DNA from: Candidatus Omnitrophota bacterium
GTDB taxonomy: Bacteria > Omnitrophota > Koll11 > VGKN01
Assembly: GCA_016867055.1 (NCBI GenBank)
Contig: VGKN01000053.1
Span: forward strand, 1 to 8,332
Length of the DNA stretch: 8,332 nt
Direction: 5' to 3'
Shown here: positions 1 through 6,075 of the stretch, one piece after another
Numbering within the stretch: the first letter of the stretch is position 1
Layout: every line of letters starts with the position of its first letter
Made by a program: the position numbers and the translations under genes
Notes under the pieces: model-generated
What the model was told of the DNA's origin: nothing
The model's input: the letters and a program-made list of their open reading frames with translations, nothing else
The model's database searches: none

Positions 1-453
1 CATGATAACATAGAAAATTTTATTAAAAAGGAAATGGCAGAGGATTTTATTGAACTTAGAAAATTCGCTATGAGGTTATTGCAGGAAGAGTCTGAACTTG
101 AAGAGATAGCCCGCCTTGTAGGGCTTGAGTCCCTTTCTGAACAGGATAGACTTATCTTAGAAGGAGCACGCTCAATAAGAGAGGATTTCCTACATCAGCA
201 CGCATTCCATGAGGTGGATACCTATAGCTCTTTTATGAAGCAGTATAAGATGCTCAAGCTTATTATAAGATATTATGTTGAGGCAAAAAAGGCGTTGGAA
301 AAGGGTGTGACATTTAAGGAACTTGCCAATCTAAAGGTGAGAGAGGATATCGCAAGAGCAAAATATATAGATGAAAAGGAAATAGATAAGATTGATAAGA
401 TTCAGGAAACATTACTAAAAGAGATGGAATCTAAAATTGCAAGTAATACTTAA
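1..453 (+). CDS. atpA: V/A-type ATPase subunit A, C-terminal part (5' truncated by window edge)
   Basis: The frame is open from base 1, so the gene begins upstream; the first ATG inside it (34) is internal. What is visible is the C-terminal helical domain of the catalytic A subunit of the V1/A1 head, about 150 of the usual 580-600 residues. Family-typical stretches are the 'LLQEESELEEIARLVG' segment, 'LSEQDRLILEGARSIREDFLHQHAFHEVDTY' (split here: L-S-E-Q-D-R then R-E-D-F-L-H-Q-H-A-F-H) and the following 'KQYKMLKLIIRYY'. The nucleotide-binding domain with the P-loop lies outside the window. The subunit forms the alternating A3B3 ring with the next gene's product and hydrolyses or makes ATP coupled to H+ or Na+ transport. 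A and B genes are normally a few bases apart in bacterial operons; here 209 bp separate them, most of it a palindromic element. Assignment is secure; the coupling ion cannot be told from this part. Confidence 0.95.
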   Translation, partial: HDNIENFIKKEMAEDFIELRKFAMRLLQEESELEEIARLVGLESLSEQDRLILEGARSIREDFLHQHAFHEVDTYSSFMKQYKMLKLIIRYYVEAKKALEKGVTFKELANLKVREDIARAKYIDEKEIDKIDKIQETLLKEMESKIASNT

Positions 454-469
454 TATGCAAATGGGTCCT

Positions 470-616
470 GTCAAGGTTTGGTTTTCGCTGCACCGTTTGT
501 CCTGCCCCAGCGAGGCAGGACTGCACTCGGTGATTTTCCTTGCTCTCCGCCAAAGTTCATGGCGGAACCATGCCCGCTTCGAAAAATCAACGTGCGACTC
601 AAACACAAACCTTGCC
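470..616. repeat. MITE-like / cloverleaf nested inverted-repeat element in the atpA-atpB gap
   Basis: This non-coding stretch fills most of the 454-662 gap. Outer arms are a perfect 9-bp inverted repeat, CAAGGTTTG (472-480) and CAAACCTTG (606-614), extended imperfectly inward (GCAC 490-493 against GTGC 592-595). Inside are two further hairpins. The left one pairs GTCCTGCC (499-506) with GGCAGGAC (514-521), a perfect 8-bp stem with a 7-nt loop, extended by CACCG (491-495) with CGGTG (528-532). The right one pairs TGATTTT (531-537) with AAAATCA (583-589) and TCCGCC (546-551) with GGCGGA (561-566). The fold is a three-way junction. No convincing target-site duplication is visible at the ends. 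It looks like a non-autonomous mobile or REP-type repeat, but a structured RNA in the operon leader of atpB is possible. It is more GC-rich in its stems than the flanks. Confidence 0.7.
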
Positions 617-652
617 ACCCAATATATAAATTAATAAAAGCGTTAAGATTCT

Positions 653-657
653 GGAGG
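653..657 (+). promoter_or_regulatory. Shine-Dalgarno of atpB
   Basis: GGAGG lies 5 nt before the ATG at 663. It is one of the few strong ribosome-binding sites in the window and it fixes the start of atpB just downstream of the palindromic element. Confidence 0.8.
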
Positions 658-662
658 AGTAG

Positions 663-2060
663 ATGCTTAAGGAATATTTGACGGTATCAAGCATAGCAGG
701 ACCGCTTGTATTTGTGGAGAAGATAGAGGATGTTAAATACGGCGAGATTGCCCAGATAGAATTTGGAGATGGAAATATTAGGATGGGAAGGGTATTGGAG
801 GTTTCAACCAATGTGGCTTTGGTTCAGGTATTTGAAGGGACGCGAGGCATAGATGTGTTTAAAAGCAGGGTAAGGTTTTTGGGCAAGGGGATTGAACTTG
901 CCGTCTCTTTGGATATGGTCGGAAGGGTATTTAACGGATTTGGAAGACCAAAGGATGGGGGCCCTGAAATTCTACCAGAAAAAAACCTTGATATAAATGG
1001 GAATCCCTTAAATCCCTATGCAAGGGATTATCCCTCTGAGTTTATTCAGACAGGCATCTCGGCAATAGATGGTTTAAATACCTTAGTAAGAGGGCAGAAA
1101 CTTCCTATATTCTCCGGCTCAGGCCTTCCCCATTCAAGAGTTGCGGCACAGATTGCAAGGCAGGCAAGAGTTTTGGGAAAAGAGGAGAAATTCGCTGTAG
1201 TATTTGGCGCAATGGGAATAACCTTTGAAGAGGCAGAGTTTTTCATAAACGATTTTAGGGATACAGGCGCAATAGAGAGGGCAGTTTTATTTATGAACTT
1301 AGCAGATGAGCCCGCTATTGAGAGAATAGCAACACCCCGAATGGCTTTGACCTGCGCAGAATATCTTGCATTTAGTAAGGATATGCATGTCTTAGTAATT
1401 CTAAGCGATATGACGATGTATTGCGAGGCGCTTCGGGAGGTTTCTGCCGCAAGGAAGGAAATCCCCGGAAGGCGTGGATACCCTGGCTATCTCTATACCG
1501 ACCTTGCCACAATATATGAAAGGGCAGGTAGAATAAGAGACAAAATTGGCTCTATAACCTTAATCCCTGTTTTAACAATGCCTGAGGATGATAAGACACA
1601 TCCCATACCAGACCTTACAGGCTATATTACCGAGGGACAGATTATCTTATCGCGCGGCCTTCACATAAAGGGTATATATCCGCCCATAGATGTCCTTCCC
1701 TCACTCTCAAGACTAAAGGATAAGGGTATAGGAAAGGATAAGACACGTGAAGACCACTCAGATGTTTTAAACCAACTCTTTGCCTGTTATGCGCGCGGCC
1801 GAGAGGCAAAGGAACTTGCGGTGATTTTAGGCGAGGCAGCCTTAAGCGATATAGACAAACTCTACTCCAAATTTGCGGACAACTTTGAGGGTGAATTCCT
1901 GAAACAGGGCGAGTATGATGATAGAACCATAGTTGAAACCTTGGATATTGGCTGGAGACTCCTCTCTCTTATGCCAAAACAGGAATTAAAGAGGGTAAGG
2001 GAGGAGTATTTGAATAAGTACTATAAAGTAGAGAGTAGCGAGAAACGAGTAGCAAGATAA
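663..2060 (+). CDS. atpB: V/A-type ATPase subunit B (non-catalytic head subunit)
   Basis: 465 residues, the usual length for bacterial NtpB/AtpB (about 460). It pairs with subunit A to form the A3B3 head of the membrane ATPase and carries the non-catalytic nucleotide site. An N-terminal beta-barrel (about 1-75) is followed by the RecA-like core. In place of a Walker A box it has SGSGLPHS (151-158), the B-type signature that lacks the catalytic lysine, which separates it from subunit A. Other family marks are GAMGIT (182-187), the '[20 protein letters not shown]' region (about 211-230), [14 protein letters not shown] (269-282) and [12 protein letters not shown] (340-351) with the conserved arginine R350. 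The start is supported by a GGAGG 5 nt upstream. The last 12 residues (454-465) are encoded by the first arm of a 7-bp tandem array, so the tail has probably been rewritten by that insertion. It is preceded by atpA and followed 44 bp later by atpD. Confidence 0.97.
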   Translation: MLKEYLTVSSIAGPLVFVEKIEDVKYGEIAQIEFGDGNIRMGRVLEVSTNVALVQVFEGTRGIDVFKSRVRFLGKGIELAVSLDMVGRVFNGFGRPKDGGPEILPEKNLDINGNPLNPYARDYPSEFIQTGISAIDGLNTLVRGQKLPIFSGSGLPHSRVAAQIARQARVLGKEEKFAVVFGAMGITFEEAEFFINDFRDTGAIERAVLFMNLADEPAIERIATPRMALTCAEYLAFSKDMHVLVILSDMTMYCEALREVSAARKEIPGRRGYPGYLYTDLATIYERAGRIRDKIGSITLIPVLTMPEDDKTHPIPDLTGYITEGQIILSRGLHIKGIYPPIDVLPSLSRLKDKGIGKDKTREDHSDVLNQLFACYARGREAKELAVILGEAALSDIDKLYSKFADNFEGEFLKQGEYDDRTIVETLDIGWRLLSLMPKQELKRVREEYLNKYYKVESSEKRVAR

Positions 2061-2095
2061 AAAATACTCTCTACTCTATACTTGCTATCTCATAG
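2022..2095. repeat. Mirrored 7-bp tandem arrays (heptad hairpin) overlapping the atpB 3' end
   Basis: Left array: four 7-bp units, GTAGAGA, GTAGCGA, GAAACGA, GTAGCAA (2028-2055), lying inside atpB and ending at its stop. Right array: TACTCTC, TACTCTA, TACTTGC, TATCTCA (2065-2092), the same motif in reverse orientation. Bases 2022-2037 pair with 2065-2080 over 16 bp with a single mismatch (A2026 facing C2076), and GTAGCAAG (2049-2056) can pair with CTTGCTAT (2081-2088) allowing one slip. The two pairings are interleaved, so they compete or form a pseudoknot-like arrangement. No T-run follows, so it is not a simple intrinsic terminator. It leaves atpD without a Shine-Dalgarno sequence. It resembles in concept the heptanucleotide STRR repeats known from filamentous cyanobacteria, but the inverted pairing is extra. 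Confidence 0.7.
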
Positions 2096-2104
2096 AATAA
2101 AAAT

Positions 2105-2725
2105 ATGCGTCTTTCTGTTAATGCTACCAGAATGGAATTATTAAGGCTTAGGAAGCGCCTGCTTCTTGCCCGCAGGGGCAATAAACTCCTGAGGGATAAG
2201 CAGGAAGAACTTATGAGGAGATTTCTTGGTTTTATCGGCGAACTAAAAACCCTAAGAAAAGAACTTGAAGAGAAACTTATAAGAATATTTAGGCTTTGTA
2301 TCCATATCGGGATGAACCTGCCTGGTTATAAGATGAAAAATATAGGACTATCCCAGACAGAAAAGCCTACCATAAAGAAATCTGAAAATAGAATAATGAA
2401 TATTACCGCACCGCGCTTTGAGATAGAGAATATCCCAAATCCATATGTCTATAGTCTAATTGAGACTCCCTTTGAGATGGATAGTTTTGCCCAAGCCATG
2501 AATGAGATAATGCCGAGGATTGTAAAACTTGCCCAGATAGAATCAAGCCTTATCCTTTTGTCTGAAGAGCTTGAAAAGACCCGCCGAAGGGTAAACGCCC
2601 TTGAGTATGTCCTTATCCCCAACATCACCGAAACTATCAAATACATCACTATGAGACTCTCCGAGCTTGAGCGTTCAAACCTCGTGCGGCTTATGAGGGT
2701 GAAAGAACTCATAGAGAGCAGATAG
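2105..2725 (+). CDS. atpD: V/A-type ATPase subunit D (central rotor stalk)
   Basis: 206 residues, normal for the family (about 200-220). Subunit D is the long coiled-coil shaft that turns inside the A3B3 ring, the counterpart of F-type gamma. The N-terminal signature 'NATRMELLRLRKRL' then 'ARRGNKLLRDKQEEL' (6-36) matches the conserved PTR-L-L-LK-RL-A-RG-LL-DK-EL pattern and supports the start at 2105. The C-terminal signature runs from E157 to K200: EKTRRRVNALEYVLIP, then NITETIKYITMRLSELER, then the 'RLMRVK' end. The middle (about 75-105) is variable, as usual. There is no SD sequence before the ATG; the upstream bases are the end of the heptad array and an A-rich run, so translation may depend on coupling to atpB or on an unstructured leader. 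No other V-ATPase subunit follows before the next promoter, so the operon appears to end here. Confidence 0.95.
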   Translation: MRLSVNATRMELLRLRKRLLLARRGNKLLRDKQEELMRRFLGFIGELKTLRKELEEKLIRIFRLCIHIGMNLPGYKMKNIGLSQTEKPTIKKSENRIMNITAPRFEIENIPNPYVYSLIETPFEMDSFAQAMNEIMPRIVKLAQIESSLILLSEELEKTRRRVNALEYVLIPNITETIKYITMRLSELERSNLVRLMRVKELIESR

Positions 2726-2753
2726 ATTTTTAGTATTTATCCTCCTTTTAAAA

Positions 2754-2781
2754 TTGACTTAACTTTTCTAAGGAGTATAAT
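2754..2781 (+). promoter_or_regulatory. sigma70-type promoter of the pilZ-pilT fusion gene
   Basis: TTGACT (2754-2759, 5 of 6 to the -35 consensus) and a perfect TATAAT (2776-2781) are separated by 16 bp. Transcription would start at about 2788, giving a leader of some 20 nt before the ATG at 2808. This is the best promoter match I see in the window. It separates the ATPase operon from the next gene. Confidence 0.8.
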
Positions 2782-2793
2782 TGTTTTCTAAAC

Positions 2794-2800
2794 GAGGAGA
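2794..2800 (+). promoter_or_regulatory. Shine-Dalgarno of the pilZ-pilT fusion gene
   Basis: GAGGAGA sits 7 nt before the ATG at 2808, within the short leader predicted from the promoter at 2754-2781. It settles the start codon so that the whole PilZ domain is included in the protein. Confidence 0.75.
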
Positions 2801-2807
2801 GTAGGAT

Positions 2808-4190
2808 ATGTCGGCAGATAATTTATCCGATAGAAAGAAGTCATACAGGGTGTATGCTCAAATTCCAATTACCTGTGAAATTATTGATCCAACCGATAAA
2901 ACTATACGTAAGAAATCCGCTTTAGTTCGTAATATAAGTTCGGAAGACGTCTATTTTGAGATAGATGAGATATTGCCCTTAGGAACAGAGGTAAATATTG
3001 CTTTTCAGCTACCAAGAAGCGAAAATGTGATTACATCTACTATAAAAATATCAAGGGTTGAAGCGACAGAAAGCGAAACTATCTTTGGCGCAGGTGCATA
3101 TTTTGTCAAAATCTCTGATACTGACAGGGAAGAAATAAGGCAGTTGGTAGAACGCCTTGATATATATAAACTTTTAGAATTAACCATTAAAAAAGGGGCT
3201 TCGGATTTACATATATTAGCAAACCAACAACCGGTGTTACGCATACAGGGCGAGGTTGAAATGTTAGATTATGCAAAATTATATGCCGAGGACATTCCCA
3301 ATCTCCTTTATAGTATAATGACCAAACAGCAAATAAAAAAATTTGAACAAGATAAAGAATTAGATTTCGCGTTGCAATACGATATGCAGAATAGATTCAG
3401 GATTAATATACATCAACAACGAGGATTTTTAGAGGCAACCCTAAGGCGGATAAGCACAAAGATTCATTCATTTGACGAATTAAACCTTCCCGAAGTAATA
3501 AGAGATTTAGCAAGGCAAAAGGAAGGCTTGGTTCTTATCGTTGGGCCTACAGGCTCAGGCAAGACTACCACGATAGCAGCAATGCTCGATATTATAAATA
3601 ATGAACGCAAGGGGGTAATTATAACATTAGAGAGACCTATAGAGTATGTGTATTCAAATATCAAATGTATTATTAAACAGAGAGAGGTTGGCATAGATAC
3701 CAATTCGTTTTCTACGGCCCTAAAGAGTACCCTTAGGCAGGACCCTAATATTATAGTTGTAGGAGAAATAGATGATGTTGAGACTGTCCGAACAGCTATA
3801 ATTGCGGCGGAGTCAGGGCACCTGGTAATCGCATCTTTCCATGCGCCAAATACAGTTCAGGCGATAGATAGACTTACGAGCTTATTTCCAATAGAAAATA
3901 GGAAACATATTTTATTTCAATTATCCAGGAGTCTTAAAGGTATAGTTTGTCAATTGCTTATCCCCACCAAAAACAGGCAGGATAGGGTTTTAGCAACTGA
4001 GATTGTGATTGTTACTGATGCCTTAAGAAATATAATCCGCAACGATGAGTTATTTCAAATACCAACGATTATTCAAACTGGCGGTGCGCTTAGAATGCAA
4101 TCCATGCAGCAATCAATCAAAAGATACTTGGATCAGGGTATTATTGATGCAGAGACAGCAATTGAGTATTCCGAAGAATTTAATCGCTAG
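2808..4190 (+). CDS. PilZ domain fused to a PilT-type secretion ATPase
   Basis: 460 residues, about 100 more than ordinary PilT (350). The N-terminal 115 or so form a PilZ (c-di-GMP receptor) domain: a basic start R9-K-K-S-Y-R14, then N42-I-S44-S-E-D47, which is the [D/N]xSxxG motif with its glycine replaced by D. From about 118 the PilT core follows: ASDLH (131-135), Walker A GPTGSGKTT (246-254), an Asp-box region ITLERPIEY (272-280), Walker B IIVVGEIDD (315-323), a His-box GHLVIASFHAPNT (337-349), and the PilT-like C-terminal part 'ALRNIIRNDELFQIPTIIQTGGAL' (405-428). PilT powers retraction of type IV pili at the inner membrane as a hexamer. Two positions differ from canonical PilT: the Asp-box ED is E275-R276, and the GEMRD-type Walker B is GEIDD. 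It may be a regulatory PilT/PilU paralogue responding to c-di-GMP. It stands alone with its own promoter and SD; no pilus genes are nearby. Confidence 0.9.
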   Translation: MSADNLSDRKKSYRVYAQIPITCEIIDPTDKTIRKKSALVRNISSEDVYFEIDEILPLGTEVNIAFQLPRSENVITSTIKISRVEATESETIFGAGAYFVKISDTDREEIRQLVERLDIYKLLELTIKKGASDLHILANQQPVLRIQGEVEMLDYAKLYAEDIPNLLYSIMTKQQIKKFEQDKELDFALQYDMQNRFRINIHQQRGFLEATLRRISTKIHSFDELNLPEVIRDLARQKEGLVLIVGPTGSGKTTTIAAMLDIINNERKGVIITLERPIEYVYSNIKCIIKQREVGIDTNSFSTALKSTLRQDPNIIVVGEIDDVETVRTAIIAAESGHLVIASFHAPNTVQAIDRLTSLFPIENRKHILFQLSRSLKGIVCQLLIPTKNRQDRVLATEIVIVTDALRNIIRNDELFQIPTIIQTGGALRMQSMQQSIKRYLDQGIIDAETAIEYSEEFNR

Positions 4191-4226
4191 TTTAAAACAT
4201 AATCTATAAACAAAAGACAGAATTTA

Positions 4227-4263
4227 CCCCGCACCTCGTAAGACCTAGCCATTTATAGCGGGG
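4227..4263. other. GC-rich hairpin in the leader region upstream of the zinc-ribbon gene
   Basis: CCCCGC (4227-4232) pairs perfectly with GCGGGG (4258-4263) around a 25-nt loop that contains ACCT twice (4233-4236 and 4243-4246). It is the main structure in the 155-bp gap 4191-4345. No T-run follows, so a terminator of the preceding gene is unlikely. It does not match any riboswitch consensus that I can recall. A dispersed intergenic repeat or a small structured RNA are the alternatives. Confidence 0.45.
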
Positions 4264-4301
4264 ATGAAGGGTGTGGTTGATAAATTTTTCCCCAAAACCC
4301 C

Positions 4302-4313
4302 CTCCTTTAGGAG
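4302..4313. repeat. Short palindrome CTCCTTTAGGAG
   Basis: CTCCT (4302-4306) and AGGAG (4309-4313) are inverted around TT, preceded by a C-rich run from 4290. C-rich palindromes of this kind recur as intergenic repeats in many uncultured-bacterial genomes. It lies too far (32 nt) from the ATG at 4346 for its AGGAG to act as the ribosome-binding site. Confidence 0.35.
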
Positions 4314-4345
4314 TTAGAAAAAATTTTAAAAAATCAGGGTGCAGT

Positions 4346-4645
4346 ATGAAAAAATGCCCCTATTGCGCAGAAGAGATACAGCTTGATGCAATAAAATGTA
4401 GGTACTGCGGGGAGTTTTTAGAAAAGCCTAGGCAGGTTAAGTGGTATTTTCGGACATCCGTATTAATAATCGCTATTTTATCAATAGGTCCACTTGCCCT
4501 ACCGCTTCTTTGGCTTAATCCGCGCCTTGGCAAGACAAGCAAGATAATAATTACCATAGCCGTGCTTATTCTGACTTATTACTTGATAGTTTTAACTAAC
4601 AGGGCTTTGAAGTCAATACTGAGTTATTATAGGCTTATATTTTAA
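4346..4645 (+). CDS. Small zinc-ribbon membrane protein
   Basis: 99 residues from the ATG at 4346. The N-terminus is a four-cysteine zinc ribbon, CPYC (4-7) and CRYC (18-21), in the context '[22 protein letters not shown]' (split: C4-P-Y-C7 and C18-R-Y-C21). This is a very common N-terminal tag in small bacterial membrane proteins of unknown job. Two hydrophobic segments follow, about 37-56 and 67-84, with basic residues between them, so the protein should be an integral inner-membrane protein with the ribbon probably cytoplasmic. The frame can be extended upstream to a GTG at 4271, but those 25 extra codons read through the C-rich palindrome and an A/T run and show no protein-like character; the ribbon normally starts at or near residue 1, so 4346 is preferred. 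The SD is weak (AGGG at 4337-4340). No specific function can be given. Confidence 0.75.
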   Translation: MKKCPYCAEEIQLDAIKCRYCGEFLEKPRQVKWYFRTSVLIIAILSIGPLALPLLWLNPRLGKTSKIIITIAVLILTYYLIVLTNRALKSILSYYRLIF

Positions 4646-4654
4646 TCAAGGATA

Positions 4655-4684
4655 AACCCTCATCCTGCGTGCAGGGGCTGGGTT
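4655..4684. other. Small hairpin between the zinc-ribbon gene and the next gene
   Basis: AACCC (4655-4659) pairs with GGGTT (4680-4684), and inside it CCTGC (4664-4668) pairs with GCAGG (4671-4675) across GT. The structure starts 10 bp after the zinc-ribbon stop codon (4645). No T-run follows it, so a Rho-independent terminator is doubtful. Confidence 0.4.
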
Positions 4685-4703
4685 CACCTCAGCTTAAAAC
4701 CTT

Positions 4704-4711
4704 AGGAAAGG
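4704..4711 (+). promoter_or_regulatory. Shine-Dalgarno-like AGGAAAGG
   Basis: This purine-rich run lies 7 nt before the ATG at 4719 and supports that start for the 218-residue protein. Confidence 0.55.
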
Positions 4712-4718
4712 ACGGACT

Positions 4719-5375
4719 ATGAATGCATACAAGACAAAGTCTCTTGAAAATATTGAGCAAAGGATAAAGGACACAGACGAAAACTCTTTTCGCTATCAGG
4801 TCTTAAAATGCGCAAAGGATTTTAAAACCTCCTGGGTAGAGTTAGGGCGCGCACTCTATTCAGTCTGGAAGGATAAATTATATAAGGAATGGGGTTATAA
4901 TACCTTTGAGGCGTATATAGCCAAGGAGATAGGGATAAGAAGACAGACTGCTATGAAATTGCTCAGGTCGTATTGGTTTCTTGAAAAAGAAGAACCCGAG
5001 TATTTAAAAGATGAATATGTCAAGAATGTTGAAGCATCAAAACTGCCAAATTATGAATCAGTATATGTGCTGCGGCAGGCAAAGGCTAAAAGCGAACTCG
5101 ATGAGAATGATTATACGAATTTAAAAAAGGATGTTTTTGAAAAGGGTAGAGATGCCCGAGATATAAAGAAAGATCTAACAGCACTTGTAAGGCAAAGAAA
5201 AGAGTCTGACCCCCAAGAGGCATGGAAGAAAAAAAGGGTTGCTACTGTAAAGAGATTTATTACAACCTTGAAGTCTTTGAAATATGAGATAGAGACTTCA
5301 AAACTTCTTCCCACATCTCTCATTAAAGAGACAGGCGAACTTATTAAAAAATTAGAGGTGCAGATAGAAAGATAA
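4719..5375 (+). CDS. Unrecognised protein with a putative helix-turn-helix segment
   Basis: 218 residues, soluble, rich in K and E, with no signal peptide or membrane segment. I do not recognise the family by name. Residues about 38-90 read like a conserved domain: 'SWVELGRALYSVWKDKLYKEWGY' (split S38-W-V-E and W57-G-Y) followed by F63-E-A-Y-I-A-K-E-I-G-I-R-R-Q-T-A-M-K-L-L-R. The latter has the spacing of a helix-turn-helix (helix, G72 turn, recognition helix 'RRQTAMKLLRSY'), similar in feel to phage and plasmid DNA-binding proteins. The C-terminal half (about 120-218) is predicted to be long charged helices, possibly coiled coil. It is followed after 25 bp by the QueG-like gene. Role as a DNA-binding regulator is inference only; a structural protein is equally allowed by what can be seen. 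Confidence 0.7.
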   Translation: MNAYKTKSLENIEQRIKDTDENSFRYQVLKCAKDFKTSWVELGRALYSVWKDKLYKEWGYNTFEAYIAKEIGIRRQTAMKLLRSYWFLEKEEPEYLKDEYVKNVEASKLPNYESVYVLRQAKAKSELDENDYTNLKKDVFEKGRDARDIKKDLTALVRQRKESDPQEAWKKKRVATVKRFITTLKSLKYEIETSKLLPTSLIKETGELIKKLEVQIER

Positions 5376-5400
5376 TTAAACAGATATATCTCTTTTTATT

Positions 5401-6075
5401 ATGGAAAAGATTACTCAGGATATAAGAGAAATTTTAGAAAGAGAAGGTATGTATCTCTTTGGATTTTGCAATATAAGAGATATAAAAGACAGGTTTTTGT
5501 TTGAGGATAAAAATGTTTTAGTGAATATAGACTACGCAATTTCTATCGCATATATATTATCTGATAAAATCTTAGATGAGATAGATAATGCGCCTACGGT
5601 TCTTTACGCCTTCCATTATAAGAGAGTAAACAACCTGTTAGATTTGGCAGCGCTAAGGGTTTCAACATATCTCCAGCAAAAAGACTTTAACGCCATACCC
5701 ATACCGGCAAGCCAGATAATAGACTGGGAAAATCAGAGGGCTTCGGTTTCACATAAGCATATCGCTGTAAGAGCTGGTCTTGGATGGCTAGGAAGAAATA
5801 ATCTGGTAGTTAATCCAAGATATGGTTCAAGGATAAGATTTTCCACAGTACTTACTGATATGGTTTTACCTGAGAGCGAACAGATAAATATTGACTGCGG
5901 AGATTGCTCTGACTGTATAAAGGTTTGCCCTGCTTGTGCTATAAAGGAAAGCCAGACAGATTTTGACCGCAAGGGTTGTTTTGAACTCCTAAAGGAATTT
6001 TCAAAGAGACGCGGGATAGGGCAATATATATGTGGGATATGCGTGAAGGCATGTTCAGGAAAAACATCGTCATAG
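5401..6075 (+). CDS. Short QueG-like (COG1600-type) 2x[4Fe-4S] protein
   Basis: 224 residues against about 350-380 for true epoxyqueuosine reductase. The region H118-K-H-I-A-V-R-A-G-L-G-W-L-G-R-N-N (to 134) matches the QueG core 'RAGLGWxGKN'. The ferredoxin part has C166-x2-C169-x2-C172-x3-C176-P, then C193, C211, C214 and C218, the spacing of the two [4Fe-4S] clusters in this family. Missing relative to QueG is the C-terminal HEAT-like region used for tRNA contact, and the chain ends a few residues after the last cysteine. D108, just before the 'SVSHKHIAVRAG' stretch, could be the acid used by QueG. I therefore call it a QueG-like reductase and not queG; whether it acts on queuosine or binds cobalamin is open. 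No SD is visible. M17 at 5449 has AGAAGG before it, but the first 16 residues align with the start of the family, so 5401 is kept. Confidence 0.85.
   Translation: MEKITQDIREILEREGMYLFGFCNIRDIKDRFLFEDKNVLVNIDYAISIAYILSDKILDEIDNAPTVLYAFHYKRVNNLLDLAALRVSTYLQQKDFNAIPIPASQIIDWENQRASVSHKHIAVRAGLGWLGRNNLVVNPRYGSRIRFSTVLTDMVLPESEQINIDCGDCSDCIKVCPACAIKESQTDFDRKGCFELLKEFSKRRGIGQYICGICVKACSGKTSS

Noticed and set aside
34..36. ATG at 34 as a start of a separate small gene
   Set aside because: The same frame is open to base 1 and its translation is continuous with the subunit A family, so this is an internal methionine of a gene cut by the window edge.
470..616. tRNA or tRNA-like gene because of the cloverleaf-like fold
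   Set aside because: Length is about 147 nt with three-way and not four-way geometry, and there is no T-loop GTTCRA box in the right place or acceptor CCA-type end.
437..634. Open reading frame of 65 codons across the atpA-atpB gap (and a 67-codon one on the reverse strand)
   Set aside because: They run through the nested palindromes and their translations show no domain or protein-like pattern; the region is better explained as a non-coding repeat.
2022..2095. Intrinsic terminator of the V-ATPase operon
   Set aside because: The stem is AT-rich, lacks a following T-run, and atpD of the same operon lies just downstream.
4271..4345. N-terminal extension of the zinc-ribbon protein from the GTG at 4271
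   Set aside because: The 25 codons cross a C-rich palindrome and an A/T run, have no SD, and the zinc-ribbon family normally starts at the first CxxC, as it does from the ATG at 4346.
5111..5323. Reverse-strand open frames of 65-90 codons inside the confident + strand genes (for example 1046-1246, 2449-2712, 3005-3244, 3464-3703, 5111-5323, 5733-5972)
   Set aside because: All are antisense to genes with clear family motifs and their translations have no recognisable features; they are by-products of codon use on the coding strand.
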